A stretch of DNA of 64,000 nucleotides from Streptomyces megasporus (GCF_000718985.1 NZ_JODL01000013.1:1-64000), one strand, 5' to 3'; positions 15,275 through 24,262 are shown, counted from the stretch's first letter. Made by a program: numbers and translations. The notes: generated from the letters alone by a model not told the origin.

Positions 15275-16806
15275 CGGCCGCTCACCGAACCGGACTCCGG
15301 GCCACGGACACCGACGGACACCGCCGCGCGCGCCGCGATGCGACTGCTGGAACGGCCGTCCAGGTACGGCAGCAGCACCGCCTGCCCGCCCCAGCTCTCC
15401 ACCAGCGCCGCCTCGGGCAGGTCGGCGAGCGCGTAGTCGCCGCCCTTGACCCACACGTCCGGCCGGAGCCGTTTGAGCAGCTCCTCGGGGGTGTCCTCGT
15501 CGAACACCGCCACCGCGTCCACGCACTCCAGCGCACGCAGCACCCGGACGCGGTCGGCCAGCGGGTTGATGGGACGGCCCGGACCCTTGCGGCGGCGCAC
15601 GGAGGCGTCGGAGTTGAGGCAGACCACCAGACAGTCGCCGGTGCGCCGGGCCTCCTGGAGCAACCCCACGTGTCCGGCGTGCAGCAGGTCGAAACACCCG
15701 CCGGTGGCCACCACGGTGCCGCCGGCCGCCCGCACCCGGGCCACCAGCCGCTCGGCGTCCTCCCCCGAGGGGGGCGGGGGCGTGGCCCGGTCGGGGAAGG
15801 CCAGCGCCCCCGCGCCCCCGGCCGCGACGTAGCCGGTGGCGGCGGCCACCGCGCCCCGCACGGCCGTCTCCGGCAGCGCCCCGTCGGCGAGCAGCCCGGC
15901 GGCGCTGGCCGCGAACTGGTCGCCCGCGCCGCACGAGTCGCCGCTGTGCCGGGCGGGCGTGGGCACCAGCAGCGGATGGTCTCCGTAGGACAGCAGGGCG
16001 CCCCGCTCGCCGAGGGTGATCACCACCGAGCCGACGCCCCAGGCGTCGGCCAGCGCCTGCGCGTGCCGGGCGGCGGTGTGGAGGCTCTCCGGGGCGTCCG
16101 AGCCGCCCGTGGCGTCCGGCCGGTCCCCGCCGTCCAGACGGGCGGCGAACAGCCGGGCCTCCTTCGCCGTCGGGGTCACCAACCGGGTGCCGGGCACCGG
16201 TTCCCGGCCGCGCGGGTGCGGGTCCCACACCAGCGGCACCCGGGCGGCCCGCTCGGCCAGCAGCTCGCGCACCACGTCCGCGGTGCCCCGGCCGTAGTCG
16301 GAGACCAGCAGGGCCGGGGCCGAGACGATCGCCTCGCGGGCCTCCTCGGGCACGGCCCCCGAGGGGATCGGCGCGGCCCGACCGTCGCCCCGGTCCATCC
16401 GGACCACCGGGCGTCCCCCGGCCAGCACGCGGGTCTTCTCCGACAGGGAGCCGTCCAGCGGCAGCGCGGCCACGGTGACCCAGGGGGCCAGCATCTCGCA
16501 GAGCCGGGCACTGGCCGGGTCCTCGCCCAGCGCGGTCACCAGCGTGACCTCGCGCCCGCCGAGCGCCGCCACGTAGGCGGCCAGAGCGGCGCCGCCCGGC
16601 CGCAGCAACTCCTCGCAGTCGTCCAGCACCGGCACCGGGGCGTCCGGCGCCAGACGCTCGGCGCGGCCGACCAGGTCGCGGTCGAGCAGGGCGTCGCCGA
16701 CCACGACGAGCGGTGTGGCGACGGCCGGGGACGAGGGCCCCTCAGACATCGGCCGGGCCGGTGGCGTCGGCGGTGGTGTCGGCGGTGTCGGTGGCGTCGG
16801 TGTCAT
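15271..16806 (-). CDS. hldE: Bifunctional heptose-7-phosphate kinase / heptose-1-phosphate adenylyltransferase
   Basis: A 511-residue fusion. The PfkB sugar kinase domain (about 33-345) has GGAALAAYVAALGG and the catalytic GAGD at 293-296. The cytidylyltransferase-fold domain (about 360-500) has TGGCFDLLHAGH, with HAGH at 376-379. Together these phosphorylate heptose 7-phosphate at C1 and, after GmhB, make ADP-heptose. ATG 16806 has GGGGAGG four bases upstream but overlaps gmhA by 65 bases and adds a Pro/Thr-rich tail; ATG 16749 (8-base overlap, no ribosome site) is the main alternative. Confidence 0.88.
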   Translation of the reverse strand: MTPTPPTPPTPPPTPPARPMSEGPSSPAVATPLVVVGDALLDRDLVGRAERLAPDAPVPVLDDCEELLRPGGAALAAYVAALGGREVTLVTALGEDPASARLCEMLAPWVTVAALPLDGSLSEKTRVLAGGRPVVRMDRGDGRAAPIPSGAVPEEAREAIVSAPALLVSDYGRGTADVVRELLAERAARVPLVWDPHPRGREPVPGTRLVTPTAKEARLFAARLDGGDRPDATGGSDAPESLHTAARHAQALADAWGVGSVVITLGERGALLSYGDHPLLVPTPARHSGDSCGAGDQFAASAAGLLADGALPETAVRGAVAAATGYVAAGGAGALAFPDRATPPPPSGEDAERLVARVRAAGGTVVATGGCFDLLHAGHVGLLQEARRTGDCLVVCLNSDASVRRRKGPGRPINPLADRVRVLRALECVDAVAVFDEDTPEELLKRLRPDVWVKGGDYALADLPEAALVESWGGQAVLLPYLDGRSSSRIAARAAVSVGVRGPESGSVSGR

Positions 16807-17494
16807 CGTCCGTCCTCCCCTCGTCGTCCTCCGTCGCGCGCCGCGGCGAGACGTCCAGCGCGGCGTCGAACGCGGCGCACAGCATGTGCACCGTCACCAG
16901 ATGGAGTTCCTGCACCGTCGCCGTGGTGTCCGCGCGGACGCACAGCGACTCGTCGCCGGCCGCGGCCAGCGGGTTGGGCGCGGGCCCGGTCAGCGCCCAC
17001 ACCGACATCCCCGCCTCGCGGCCGGCCTCGGCGGCCGACAGCAGGTTGGCGCTGGCGCCGCTGGTCGACAGCAGCATCAGCACGTCGCCCTCGCGGCCGT
17101 GGGCCCGCACCTGACGGGCGAACACCTCGTCCACGCCGTAGTCGTTGGCGATGGCGGTGGTGGAGGAGGTGTCGGCGTGCAGGGCGATGGCGGAGAACGG
17201 CGGCCGGTCGTCGCGGTAACGCCCCACCAACTCGGCGGTCAGGTGCTGGGCCTGGGCGGCGCTGCCGCCGTTCCCGGCCGCCAGCAGCCGTCCGCCGCCG
17301 GACAGCACCTTCGCCAGCCGCTCGCCCCAGCGCCGGGCGGTGTCGGCCTGGGCGCGGAAGGGGACGAGCGCCCGCAGCAGCGCGTCGCAGTGGGCGGTCA
17401 CCGCCCCGTCGGCCGCCGGGGCGGCCCGGTGGCCGTTCCCCGACGCCGGGGACGCGGGGTCGTGGGTCGTCTCGGTCCTGGGTGTCGTCGTCAT
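16742..17494 (-). CDS. gmhA: Sedoheptulose-7-phosphate isomerase
   Basis: A 250-residue SIS-domain enzyme. GNGGSAAQ (74-81) and STSGAS (143-148) are the phosphosugar-binding loops, and QHLTAELVGRY is the GmhA signature. It converts sedoheptulose 7-phosphate to D-glycero-D-manno-heptose 7-phosphate, the first step of nucleotide-heptose synthesis. The N-terminal 30 residues and the acidic C-terminal tail are extensions relative to the usual ~190-residue enzyme. It overlaps the upstream glycosyltransferase by 4 bases and supplies the substrate of hldE. Confidence 0.92.
   Translation of the reverse strand: MTTTPRTETTHDPASPASGNGHRAAPAADGAVTAHCDALLRALVPFRAQADTARRWGERLAKVLSGGGRLLAAGNGGSAAQAQHLTAELVGRYRDDRPPFSAIALHADTSSTTAIANDYGVDEVFARQVRAHGREGDVLMLLSTSGASANLLSAAEAGREAGMSVWALTGPAPNPLAAAGDESLCVRADTTATVQELHLVTVHMLCAAFDAALDVSPRRATEDDEGRTDDDTDATDTADTTADATGPADV
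16760..16804. repeat. Low-complexity GTCGGYGGTG-type tandem repeat at the gmhA-hldE overlap
   Basis: Short GGTGTCGGCGGT-like units are repeated imperfectly. In the gmhA frame they encode a D/T/A-rich tail; in the hldE frame from ATG 16806 they encode a P/T-rich leader. Replication slippage here would alter both protein ends. Confidence 0.6.
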
Positions 17495-18720
17495 TGGATC
17501 GCCCCCGTGGGAACGCGGTGGCTCGCGACCACCTGGGCGTACACCTGCTCGGCGCCGTCGGCCACCCGCTCCCACGAGAAGCGGGCCAGGGCGCGTTTCC
17601 GACCGGCCTCGCCGTAGCGCCGCAGCACCTCCGGCGAGCCGACCAGCTCGTTGACGGCGCGGGCCAGCGCGCCGGGGTCCCCCGGGGGCACCAGCCGCCC
17701 GGTCACCTTGTCGGCGACCGAGTCCAGATGGCCCCCCACACCGGTGGCGACGATCGGCACCCCGCAGGCCATGGCCTCCAGCGGGACGATGCCGAACGGT
17801 TCGTAGCGCGGCGTGGACAGCACCAGGTCGGCGCCGCGGATCAGGCCCGGCATCCGCTCGTGCGGCACGGCGCCCAGCAGCCGCACCCGGTCCGCCACGC
17901 CCAGCTCCCCGGCCAGCCGCCGCAGCCGCTCGGCCTCGGGATCGGACGCCAGCCGCGCGGGCTCGGGGCCGCCGGCGATCAGCAGTTCGGCGTCGGGGAT
18001 CTCGGCCAGCGCCGTGATCGCCTGGTCGAAGCCCTTCCGGGGCACCAGACGGCCGATCGCCAGCAGCCGCCGGCCGAAGCGCCGCCCGCCGGCCCCGGCC
18101 GGGACCTCGGCGGGGACGTCGGGACCGAACTCGTCGGTGTCCACACCGCACGGCACCACCGAGGTGCGCTCCGGCGGCACGCCCAGGGCGGTCAGCTCGA
18201 ACACCTCGTCCGTGCAGGTCGCCATGACACGGCCGCACTCGCGCCCGATCCGCCGCTCCACCTCGATCCGCTCGGGCGGGCTGGTGTCGTCCGCGCCCTG
18301 GTGGCGCCGCTTGACGCTGCCCAGGGCGTGGAAGGTCTGCACGACGGGGACGCCCAGCCCGCGCGAACCGGCCAGCGCGGCCAGGCCCGACATCCAGAAG
18401 TGCGCGTGCACCACGTGCGGGCGCTGTTCGGCCCAGCGGCGGGCCAGGTGGGCGCCGAAGTCCGGCATGTACTCCAGCAGGTCGTCCTTGGGCACCGGCC
18501 GCGCCGGCCCCGCGGGCACGTGCTCGACGACGACGCCGGGCCCGAACGGCACCCGGTCGGGCGGCTCGGGGGCGTCCCGGCGGGTGTGGACGGTGACGAG
18601 GTGCCCCCGCCGGGCGAGCGCCTTCGACAGTTGGGCGACGTACACGTTCTGGCCACCGGCGTCGGGGCCGCCGAGCGCCGCGAGGGGACTCGCGTGCTCG
18701 GACACCATGGCGATCCTCAT
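17491..18720 (-). CDS. Family 4 glycosyltransferase
   Basis: A 409-residue GT-B retaining transferase. The N-terminus MRIAMVSEHASPLAALGGPD and AGGQNVYVAQLSKALARRGH are the acceptor-side glycine loop. The C-terminal domain has AIGRLVPRKGFD and the E-x7-E motif in EPFGIVPLEAMACGVPIV. GT4 members use UDP-, GDP- or ADP-sugars. It overlaps both neighbours by 4 bases and is probably one of the sequential transferases of the heptose glycan. Confidence 0.9.
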   Translation of the reverse strand: MRIAMVSEHASPLAALGGPDAGGQNVYVAQLSKALARRGHLVTVHTRRDAPEPPDRVPFGPGVVVEHVPAGPARPVPKDDLLEYMPDFGAHLARRWAEQRPHVVHAHFWMSGLAALAGSRGLGVPVVQTFHALGSVKRRHQGADDTSPPERIEVERRIGRECGRVMATCTDEVFELTALGVPPERTSVVPCGVDTDEFGPDVPAEVPAGAGGRRFGRRLLAIGRLVPRKGFDQAITALAEIPDAELLIAGGPEPARLASDPEAERLRRLAGELGVADRVRLLGAVPHERMPGLIRGADLVLSTPRYEPFGIVPLEAMACGVPIVATGVGGHLDSVADKVTGRLVPPGDPGALARAVNELVGSPEVLRRYGEAGRKRALARFSWERVADGAEQVYAQVVASHRVPTGAIQ

Positions 18721-19679
18721 CGGGTCACTTCCTTCGTCAGCCGTTCCCAGTCGTCCAGGAAGCGGGACAGCCCGTAGCGGGCCAGCGCCGCGGAGCGGGC
18801 TCTCTCGCCGGTCTCCCGCGCGAGGACGGGATCGGCGACGAACGCGCGCACGGCGTCGGCCAGCACGTCCGGCCGGTTGGAGAGCACCCCGGCCCCCTCG
18901 GGCACGGCCTCGGACGCCTCGGTGGTGTCGAGGGCGACCACGGGCATGCCCAGGTGCATGGCCTCCAGCAGGGACAGCCCGAGCGACGTCCAGCGGATCG
19001 GGTGCACGTACACCCGGCGCCTGGCCATGGCCCGGTGCAGCTCGCGCTGGGGGAGGTCCTGGGCACGGCAGCGGTCCTCGGGCAGACCGAGCCGGTCGGC
19101 CACCCCGTGGGTGCGCATGCCGAAGACGTCCAGCGGCGCGGCCCGCGCGAAGTGCGGCAGCAGGTCGGTGCCGGTGGTGCGACCGCGGCGCAGCGGCTCG
19201 TTGACCACCACGGCCGCCCGCGCCAGCTCGCCCGTCCACAGCGGCCCGGGATCGACGATCCCGTGCTCGATCACGGTGGTGGGCGTGGTCCCGCAGTCCC
19301 AGAACAGCCGGTTGAAGTGGGTGACGTGGACGATCGTCAACTCCGGCCGGTCGGCCATCGGATGACGGGTGTCGGGCACGTTCCCGTCCGGCGCGTTGTG
19401 CTCCAGGTAGACGGCGGGCACGTCACGGCCCGGCCGCCGGCCCAGCCATCGTTCGGCCAGGCCGAGCTCGTGCGGGCGCTGGAGCACCACCAGGTCGACG
19501 TCCGTCTCCCGCAGCCGTTCCGGCGGCAGCTCCACGACGCTGTCGGGCCAGTCGAAGGTGACGGCGCGGCCGAGCCCGTCGGGTCCCCGGTCGGGGGTGA
19601 CGGGTACCAGGTAGGTGTGCGGTCCCTGGACGAACGCGGTGGTCCAGGAGCCGTGCACGTGCCACAGCAGGATCCTCAT
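18717..19679 (-). CDS. GT-B glycosyltransferase (GT1/GT4-like)
   Basis: A 320-residue protein starting MRILLWHVHGSWTTAFVQG. The donor-side pattern includes VYVHPIRWTSLGLSLLEAMH and LGMPVVALDTTEASEAVP, which resembles the GT4 E-x7-E region in shortened form. It is smaller than usual GT4 enzymes, and the acceptor domain is divergent. It is embedded in the operon with 4-base overlaps on both sides. The donor sugar is unknown. Confidence 0.8.
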   Translation of the reverse strand: MRILLWHVHGSWTTAFVQGPHTYLVPVTPDRGPDGLGRAVTFDWPDSVVELPPERLRETDVDLVVLQRPHELGLAERWLGRRPGRDVPAVYLEHNAPDGNVPDTRHPMADRPELTIVHVTHFNRLFWDCGTTPTTVIEHGIVDPGPLWTGELARAAVVVNEPLRRGRTTGTDLLPHFARAAPLDVFGMRTHGVADRLGLPEDRCRAQDLPQRELHRAMARRRVYVHPIRWTSLGLSLLEAMHLGMPVVALDTTEASEAVPEGAGVLSNRPDVLADAVRAFVADPVLARETGERARSAALARYGLSRFLDDWERLTKEVTR

Positions 19680-20767
19680 GCGGCTCCTTCCCGGCCGCCC
19701 TCGGCGGCTGTTCCTCGTCGATCGCCTCCGGCGTCGGCGTCCTGCCGGCCGCTCTCGGCCACGACTTTCTCCACGGCGACCTTCTCCACGGCGGCGACCA
19801 CGTCCTGGGGGGTCACACGGTCCAGGCAGGGATGCCCGGGGACCGGGCAGATTCGGGCCCGGGTCCGCGCGCACGGCGCCCGCTGGTCGCCCAGCAGCAC
19901 CAGCGGCACGCGGAAGGGCGCCCAGCGCTCGGCCGGGACGACGGGGGAGAAGAGCGAGACCACCGGCGCCCCCACGGCGGCGGCCAGATGGGCCGGCCCG
20001 GTGTTCCCGGTGACCACGGCCTCCGCTCCCGCCAACACCCCGGCCAGCTCCTCCGGGGAGGTGCGTCCGCCCAGGTCGAGCCCGTCCGATCCCGCGACGT
20101 ACGCGGTCAGTTCGCGCTCCTCGGGCACGCCGGTGACCACCACCCGGTGTCCGGCCTCGGCCAGGGCGGCCACGGCCTCGGCCGACAGCCGCGGGCTCCA
20201 GCGGCGGGCGGGCACGCTCGCCCCCGGGTGCAGGACGACGTAGCCGGGCGGACCGGTCAGCGCCCGCGTCTCGGGCGGCGGCAGCACCCGCAGCCGCCCG
20301 TCGTCGCCGGCGGGCAGGGGGAAGCCCGCCGCCTCGGCCAGCGCCAGCGCGGCCTCGGCCTCGTGGGCGTGCTCGTCGCGCTTGTGGCGCACGTCCAGCA
20401 GCGAGCCGGGGTAGTGGACGCTGTCGGCGGCGATCCGCGGCACGCCCGCCATCCGCAGCACCAGCGCGGTCGGCAGGGGGCTCTGGTGGGCCGAGGCCAG
20501 GACCAGGGCGGTGTCACAGCGCCGGGCCGCGATCTCGTCGACGGCCTTCTCGATCCCGGCGCGGTCGGTGGGGGGCGGGTCGAACCCCACCCAGGGGGCG
20601 TCCCAGACCAGCACCTCGTCCACCCCGGGCAGCATCCGCCCGGCGGGGGCGCCGCGCGGCCCGCACAGCAGCGTCACCCGCTCGGCGCGCGCCGCGACGG
20701 CGCGCACCGCCGGGCCGGCCAGGAGCACGTCGCCGAAGCTGTCCAGGCGTGCGACCAGGGCTCTCAT
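19676..20767 (-). CDS. Family 9 glycosyltransferase (second heptosyltransferase-like)
   Basis: A 363-residue GT9 protein: MRALVARLDSFGDVLLAGPA at the N-terminus, VVLHPGASVPARRWSPRLSA in the donor domain and GNTGPAHLAAAVGAPVVSLF near the C-terminus are the family signature blocks. Two GT9 genes with a complete heptose pathway suggest at least two heptose residues, as in an LPS inner core, though the acceptor here must differ. After about residue 320 the tail is charged and repetitive (VEKVAVEKVV). Confidence 0.88.
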   Translation of the reverse strand: MRALVARLDSFGDVLLAGPAVRAVAARAERVTLLCGPRGAPAGRMLPGVDEVLVWDAPWVGFDPPPTDRAGIEKAVDEIAARRCDTALVLASAHQSPLPTALVLRMAGVPRIAADSVHYPGSLLDVRHKRDEHAHEAEAALALAEAAGFPLPAGDDGRLRVLPPPETRALTGPPGYVVLHPGASVPARRWSPRLSAEAVAALAEAGHRVVVTGVPEERELTAYVAGSDGLDLGGRTSPEELAGVLAGAEAVVTGNTGPAHLAAAVGAPVVSLFSPVVPAERWAPFRVPLVLLGDQRAPCARTRARICPVPGHPCLDRVTPQDVVAAVEKVAVEKVVAESGRQDADAGGDRRGTAAEGGREGAA

Positions 20768-21432
20768 GACGGCCTCCGGACGGTGGGGCGGTCGGTGGGG
20801 CGGTCGGTCGGGCGGTCGGTCGGGCGGGTGGTCGGATGGGTGAGGACCCGCGCGGGCCGGCGGGCGCCCGCGCGACCGGCGGCCGGGACGGACACCGGCG
20901 CGGGCACGTCGGGCCCGCCGTCCAGCGCGACGCGCACGGCGGTGAGCAGGTCGGGGGCGACCACGGGCGCGGCCCGGACCTCCTCCGGCCGCGTGACGGG
21001 GGTGGGGACCAGGACACCGCGGGCGCCGGCGGCCCGCGCCGCCGCCATGTCGGAGCCGATGTCCCCGACGACCACGCACTCGGCGGGGGAGACCCCCAGC
21101 CGCCGGGCGACGTCCAGCACCAGGCCGGGGGCGGGCTTGCGGCACCCGCAGCCGTCGTCGGGGCCGTGCGGGCAGACGGCCCAGGCGTGGAAGGGGCCGA
21201 GGAGTTCGTCGATCCGGGCGTGCACCCGGCCCATGTCGTCCCAGCCGAACCGGCCGCGGGCGATGCCGGACTGGTTGGTGACCACCGCGGTCGGCACCCC
21301 GAGGGAGCGCAGCAGCGCCAGCGCCTCGGCGGCGCCCGGCATCGGGCGCACCAGCGCCGGGTCGCCGTTGTAGGGGACGTCCTCCACCAGGGTGCCGTCC
21401 CGGTCGAAGAGCACCGCGCGCGCCGCCGTCAT
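20764..21432 (-). CDS. gmhB: Heptose 1,7-bisphosphate 7-phosphatase (HAD-IIIA)
   Basis: A 222-residue HAD phosphatase. FDRDGT (residues 9-14) supplies the nucleophile D10 and acid D12, TNQSG at 52-56 is motif II, CPH...GCGC (C87, H89, C95, C97) is the GmhB zinc site and GDIGSDMAAA is motif IV. It should remove the 7-phosphate from heptose 1,7-bisphosphate between the two HldE reactions. Histidinol-phosphatase activity is the usual alternative for this fold, but the operon argues for heptose. The last 40 residues are a low-complexity TDRP repeat. Confidence 0.88.
   Translation of the reverse strand: MTAARAVLFDRDGTLVEDVPYNGDPALVRPMPGAAEALALLRSLGVPTAVVTNQSGIARGRFGWDDMGRVHARIDELLGPFHAWAVCPHGPDDGCGCRKPAPGLVLDVARRLGVSPAECVVVGDIGSDMAAARAAGARGVLVPTPVTRPEEVRAAPVVAPDLLTAVRVALDGGPDVPAPVSVPAAGRAGARRPARVLTHPTTRPTDRPTDRPTDRPTVRRPS
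20782..20829. repeat. 12-bp tandem repeat, four copies, in the gmhB 3' end
   Basis: Four consecutive units (20782, 20794, 20806, 20818) of GGTSGGGCGGTC with one or two changes. The period keeps the gmhB frame and encodes the repeated TDRP tail. Confidence 0.8.
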
Positions 21433-22511
21433 GCGTCACCGTCCCGGTCGCCTCCGCCGGTCCCGCCGGGAACGGCGGGGACGGCGGAGGCGCGCGACCC
21501 GTCCGCGTCCCAGGGGGAGGCGTGCCGGTGGCGCAGCGTCCCGACCAACCGGTGCCAGACCGCCAGGGGAGGTATGAGCGCGCTCGTCACCAGCATGGTC
21601 GTGACCTCCTCGCGGGTCCGGGGGCCCGGAGCGATCCGGGCCCGGGCGAACTCGGCCGTGCCCAGCAGCCAACCCGCCCCGGCCAGGGCGGCGGAGCGCC
21701 GCCGCCCGGCGGCGGCCAGGGCGATCGCCGCCGCCCCGGCGGCGGTGGTCAGGGCGTGGCGGCGGATGCGTCCCTTGGGAGCGGCGGCCCGCTGCCACCA
21801 GGTGGGGCCGTGCAGCCGCAGCATCAGCGCGTCGTCGGCGTTGCCGCGCTGCGCGCGCAGCGACACCCAACGGTCCGCCGGCCGCACCGGGTGCGTGGTC
21901 AGCCGGCTGCCGCGCCGAATGCGCCAGCCGTCGTCCAGGATCCGCAGCGCCAGGTCGGCGTCCTCGCGGAAGGCGCGGGGGAAGCGCTCGTCGAAACCGC
22001 CGACCGCCTTGAGTGCCTCGGCCCGGTAGGCCATGTCGGCCGTGGCCCACTGGGCGCGGACCAGCCCGGCGGTGCCGCGCTCCCAGTCGGTGGGCCGCCG
22101 CCCGATGGGCAGCGGCACGTCCAGGACGCCCTGCACCCCGGCGACGGTGGGGTCGGCCTCGGCCAGGTCCCGGACGAGGGACTCGCGCCAGCGGGCGCCG
22201 ACCCGCACGTCGTCGTCGAGGAAGGCCACCCAGGGCGCGGTGACCAGCCGCCACCCGGCGTTGCGGGCGCCGGCCGGGCCCAGACCGCCGGTCTGCACCA
22301 CGCCGGCGCGCTCGCGCAGCGGCCCCAGGGCGTCCAACGGCAGGTCCTCGCGGAGCGGCTCGGGCTGCGGACGGTCGTCCACGATCACGATCTCGCGCGG
22401 CTCGGGTCCGATCGACTCGGCGAGCGCCGCCAGACAGTCCGCCAGGCAGGGCCGCCCGACGGTGGGTATCACCACGGAGTAGTCGACGGCCGCCTGGTGG
22501 GGGGCGCTCAT
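21429..22511 (-). CDS. Family 2 glycosyltransferase with C-terminal hydrophobic region
   Basis: A 360-residue protein. The GT-A domain (10-235) has YSVVIPTVGRPCLADCLAAL, IVDDRP, FLDDDVRVG as the metal site, and AFREDADLALRILDDGW as the acceptor-side ED motif. Residues 255-320 form one or two hydrophobic helices (AAGAAAIALAAAG and MLVTSALIPPLAVW), so it is probably membrane associated. It overlaps gmhB and the carbamoyltransferase gene by 4 bases each. Confidence 0.88.
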   Translation of the reverse strand: MSAPHQAAVDYSVVIPTVGRPCLADCLAALAESIGPEPREIVIVDDRPQPEPLREDLPLDALGPLRERAGVVQTGGLGPAGARNAGWRLVTAPWVAFLDDDVRVGARWRESLVRDLAEADPTVAGVQGVLDVPLPIGRRPTDWERGTAGLVRAQWATADMAYRAEALKAVGGFDERFPRAFREDADLALRILDDGWRIRRGSRLTTHPVRPADRWVSLRAQRGNADDALMLRLHGPTWWQRAAAPKGRIRRHALTTAAGAAAIALAAAGRRRSAALAGAGWLLGTAEFARARIAPGPRTREEVTTMLVTSALIPPLAVWHRLVGTLRHRHASPWDADGSRASAVPAVPGGTGGGDRDGDA

Positions 22512-24145
22512 GCGAACGCCCTTCCGCGACGGACCGCGAACGGGCCGATCGCCAGCAGGTCCACGGGCGAGGAGCCGAAGCACTCCAGCGCGTCGCGCGG
22601 GGAGTCCACCATCGGGCGTCCGGCGGTGTTGAGGCTGGTGTTGACCACCACCGGCAGCCCGGTGCGGCGTTCGAAGGCGTCCAGCATCCGCGCCACCAGC
22701 GGCTCGCTCTCGGGGTTCACGGTCTGGATGCGGGCGGTGCCGTCGACGTGCACCACGGCCGGGATGCGGTCCCGCCACTCGCGTGCCACGTCGTGCACGA
22801 ACAGCATGTACGGGCTGGGGATCGGCCCGTCGAAGATCTCCGCGGCGCGGTGCTCGGCGACCATGGGGGCCACCGGGCGGAACTCCTCGCGGCCCTTGAC
22901 CCGGTTGAGCCGGTCCAGGTTCTCCGCCCGGCCCGGATGGGCGAGCAGCGAACGGTGCCCCAGCGCCCGCGGACCGTACTCGCTGCGGCCCTGGAACCAG
23001 GCGACGACACCGTCGGCGGCGAGGGTCTCGGCGACCGTCTCGGCGATGTCGGCGGGCCGCTCGTAGGGGACGGCGGCGTCCTTCAGGAAGCTCTCGATCT
23101 CCTCGTCCGACCAGCCGCGGCCCAGGTCGGCGCCGGGCATCGGCAGCGGCGACTCGTCGTGCGCGGCGGCCAGGTGGAGGGCGGCGCCCAGCGCGGTGCC
23201 CGCGTCACCGGCCGCCGGCTGCACCCACACCCGGCGGTAGGGGCCCTCGGCGGCGATCCGGGAGTTGGCCACGCAGTTGAGGGCGACGCCGCCGGCCATG
23301 GTCAACTCCTCGCCGCCGCTCTCCGCGTGCAGCCAGCTCACCAGGTCCAGCAGGGTCTCCTCCAGCACGGCCTGGGCGCTGGCGGCCAGGTCGGCGTGTT
23401 CCTGGGTCCACTCGGCGCCCGGCCGGCGGGCCGCGGCCAGCGCGCCCCACTCCACCCCGTGGGCCCGGAAGCCGCCCTTCCCGGTGGCGTGCACCCACTC
23501 CCTCAGCTCGGGCAGGAAGCGCGGCTTGCCGTAGGAGGCGAGCGCCATCACCTTGTACTCGTCGCTGGAACGCAGGAAGCCCAGGTGCTCGGTCAGCTCC
23601 TCGTAGACCAGCCCGAGGGAGTGGGGGAGCCGCTGGGCGGCCAGCACCTCCAGCCGGTCCCCGTGGTAGCGCCCGGACAGGTGGGAGGCGGACTCGCCGC
23701 GACCGTCGAGCACCAGCACGGCGGTGTCGCGGTGCGGCCCGGCGATCCCGGCGGAGGCGGCGTGCGCCATGTGGTGGGGGACGAAGCGGACGATGGACGG
23801 GTCCAGGCCCGGCAGCGCCTCGGCGAGGAAGGAGGGGGCACGCCGCGCGTACTCCTGGCGCAGGTGGTCCCAGGGGTCGTTCAGCCCCAGGGAGTCGGCC
23901 GGGGCGGCCAGGTCGGGGTCGAAGGAGTAGGCGACGGCGTCGAGGTCGGCGGGGGTGAGCCCGGCCTGCCTCAGACACCAGGCCGCGGACTGCTCGGGCA
24001 TCTCCCACGCGGAGAAGGGCACCGGCCGCTTGCCGTGCTTGCGTCGGCTGAACCGCTCCTCCTCCGCCGCCGCGACCGTCCTGCCGTCGATCACGAGCGC
24101 CGCTGCCGGGTCGTGGAAGACGGCGTTGATGCCGAGGATGCGCAT
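22508..24145 (-). CDS. Carbamoyltransferase, NodU/TobZ family
   Basis: A 545-residue protein opening MRILGINAVFHDPAAALV, with the ASKHA-type N-terminal domain (FVPHHMAHAASA, LVLDGRGE, TMAGGVALNCVANSRI) and the C-terminal carbamoyltransferase domain (GRSEYGPRALGHRSLLAHP, LPVVVNTSLN). Family members use carbamoyl phosphate and ATP to O-carbamoylate sugars, as in nodulation factors, tobramycin and bleomycin. It is the first gene of the operon; ATG 24145 has GGAGG eight bases upstream. It implies that the glycan carries a carbamoyl group. Confidence 0.93.
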   Translation of the reverse strand: MRILGINAVFHDPAAALVIDGRTVAAAEEERFSRRKHGKRPVPFSAWEMPEQSAAWCLRQAGLTPADLDAVAYSFDPDLAAPADSLGLNDPWDHLRQEYARRAPSFLAEALPGLDPSIVRFVPHHMAHAASAGIAGPHRDTAVLVLDGRGESASHLSGRYHGDRLEVLAAQRLPHSLGLVYEELTEHLGFLRSSDEYKVMALASYGKPRFLPELREWVHATGKGGFRAHGVEWGALAAARRPGAEWTQEHADLAASAQAVLEETLLDLVSWLHAESGGEELTMAGGVALNCVANSRIAAEGPYRRVWVQPAAGDAGTALGAALHLAAAHDESPLPMPGADLGRGWSDEEIESFLKDAAVPYERPADIAETVAETLAADGVVAWFQGRSEYGPRALGHRSLLAHPGRAENLDRLNRVKGREEFRPVAPMVAEHRAAEIFDGPIPSPYMLFVHDVAREWRDRIPAVVHVDGTARIQTVNPESEPLVARMLDAFERRTGLPVVVNTSLNTAGRPMVDSPRDALECFGSSPVDLLAIGPFAVRRGRAFA

Positions 24146-24246
24146 AGAGAGTGCCTCCGTCTTGTTCGTCCCGATGGCGCGGGATGCCGTGGCCTCCGTG
24201 GTTACCCTCGGCAGCCTCGTCAAACGTCCGAGATCGACTCTTTCGG

Positions 24247-24262
24247 GGGGAAGTGACTCCCC
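24247..24262 (-). terminator. Small hairpin between the epimerase and carbamoyltransferase genes
   Basis: A 5-bp stem GGGGA/TCCCC with a 6-base loop lies about 53 bases after the epimerase stop. It could be a weak terminator or attenuator; the 169-base gap 24146-24314 probably also holds the operon promoter. Confidence 0.3.

Noticed and set aside
15670..18777. Plus-strand open frame of over 1000 codons across hldE, gmhA and a glycosyltransferase
   Set aside because: It is antisense to three recognised enzymes, with Arg/Gly/Pro/His-rich low-complexity translation and no motif.
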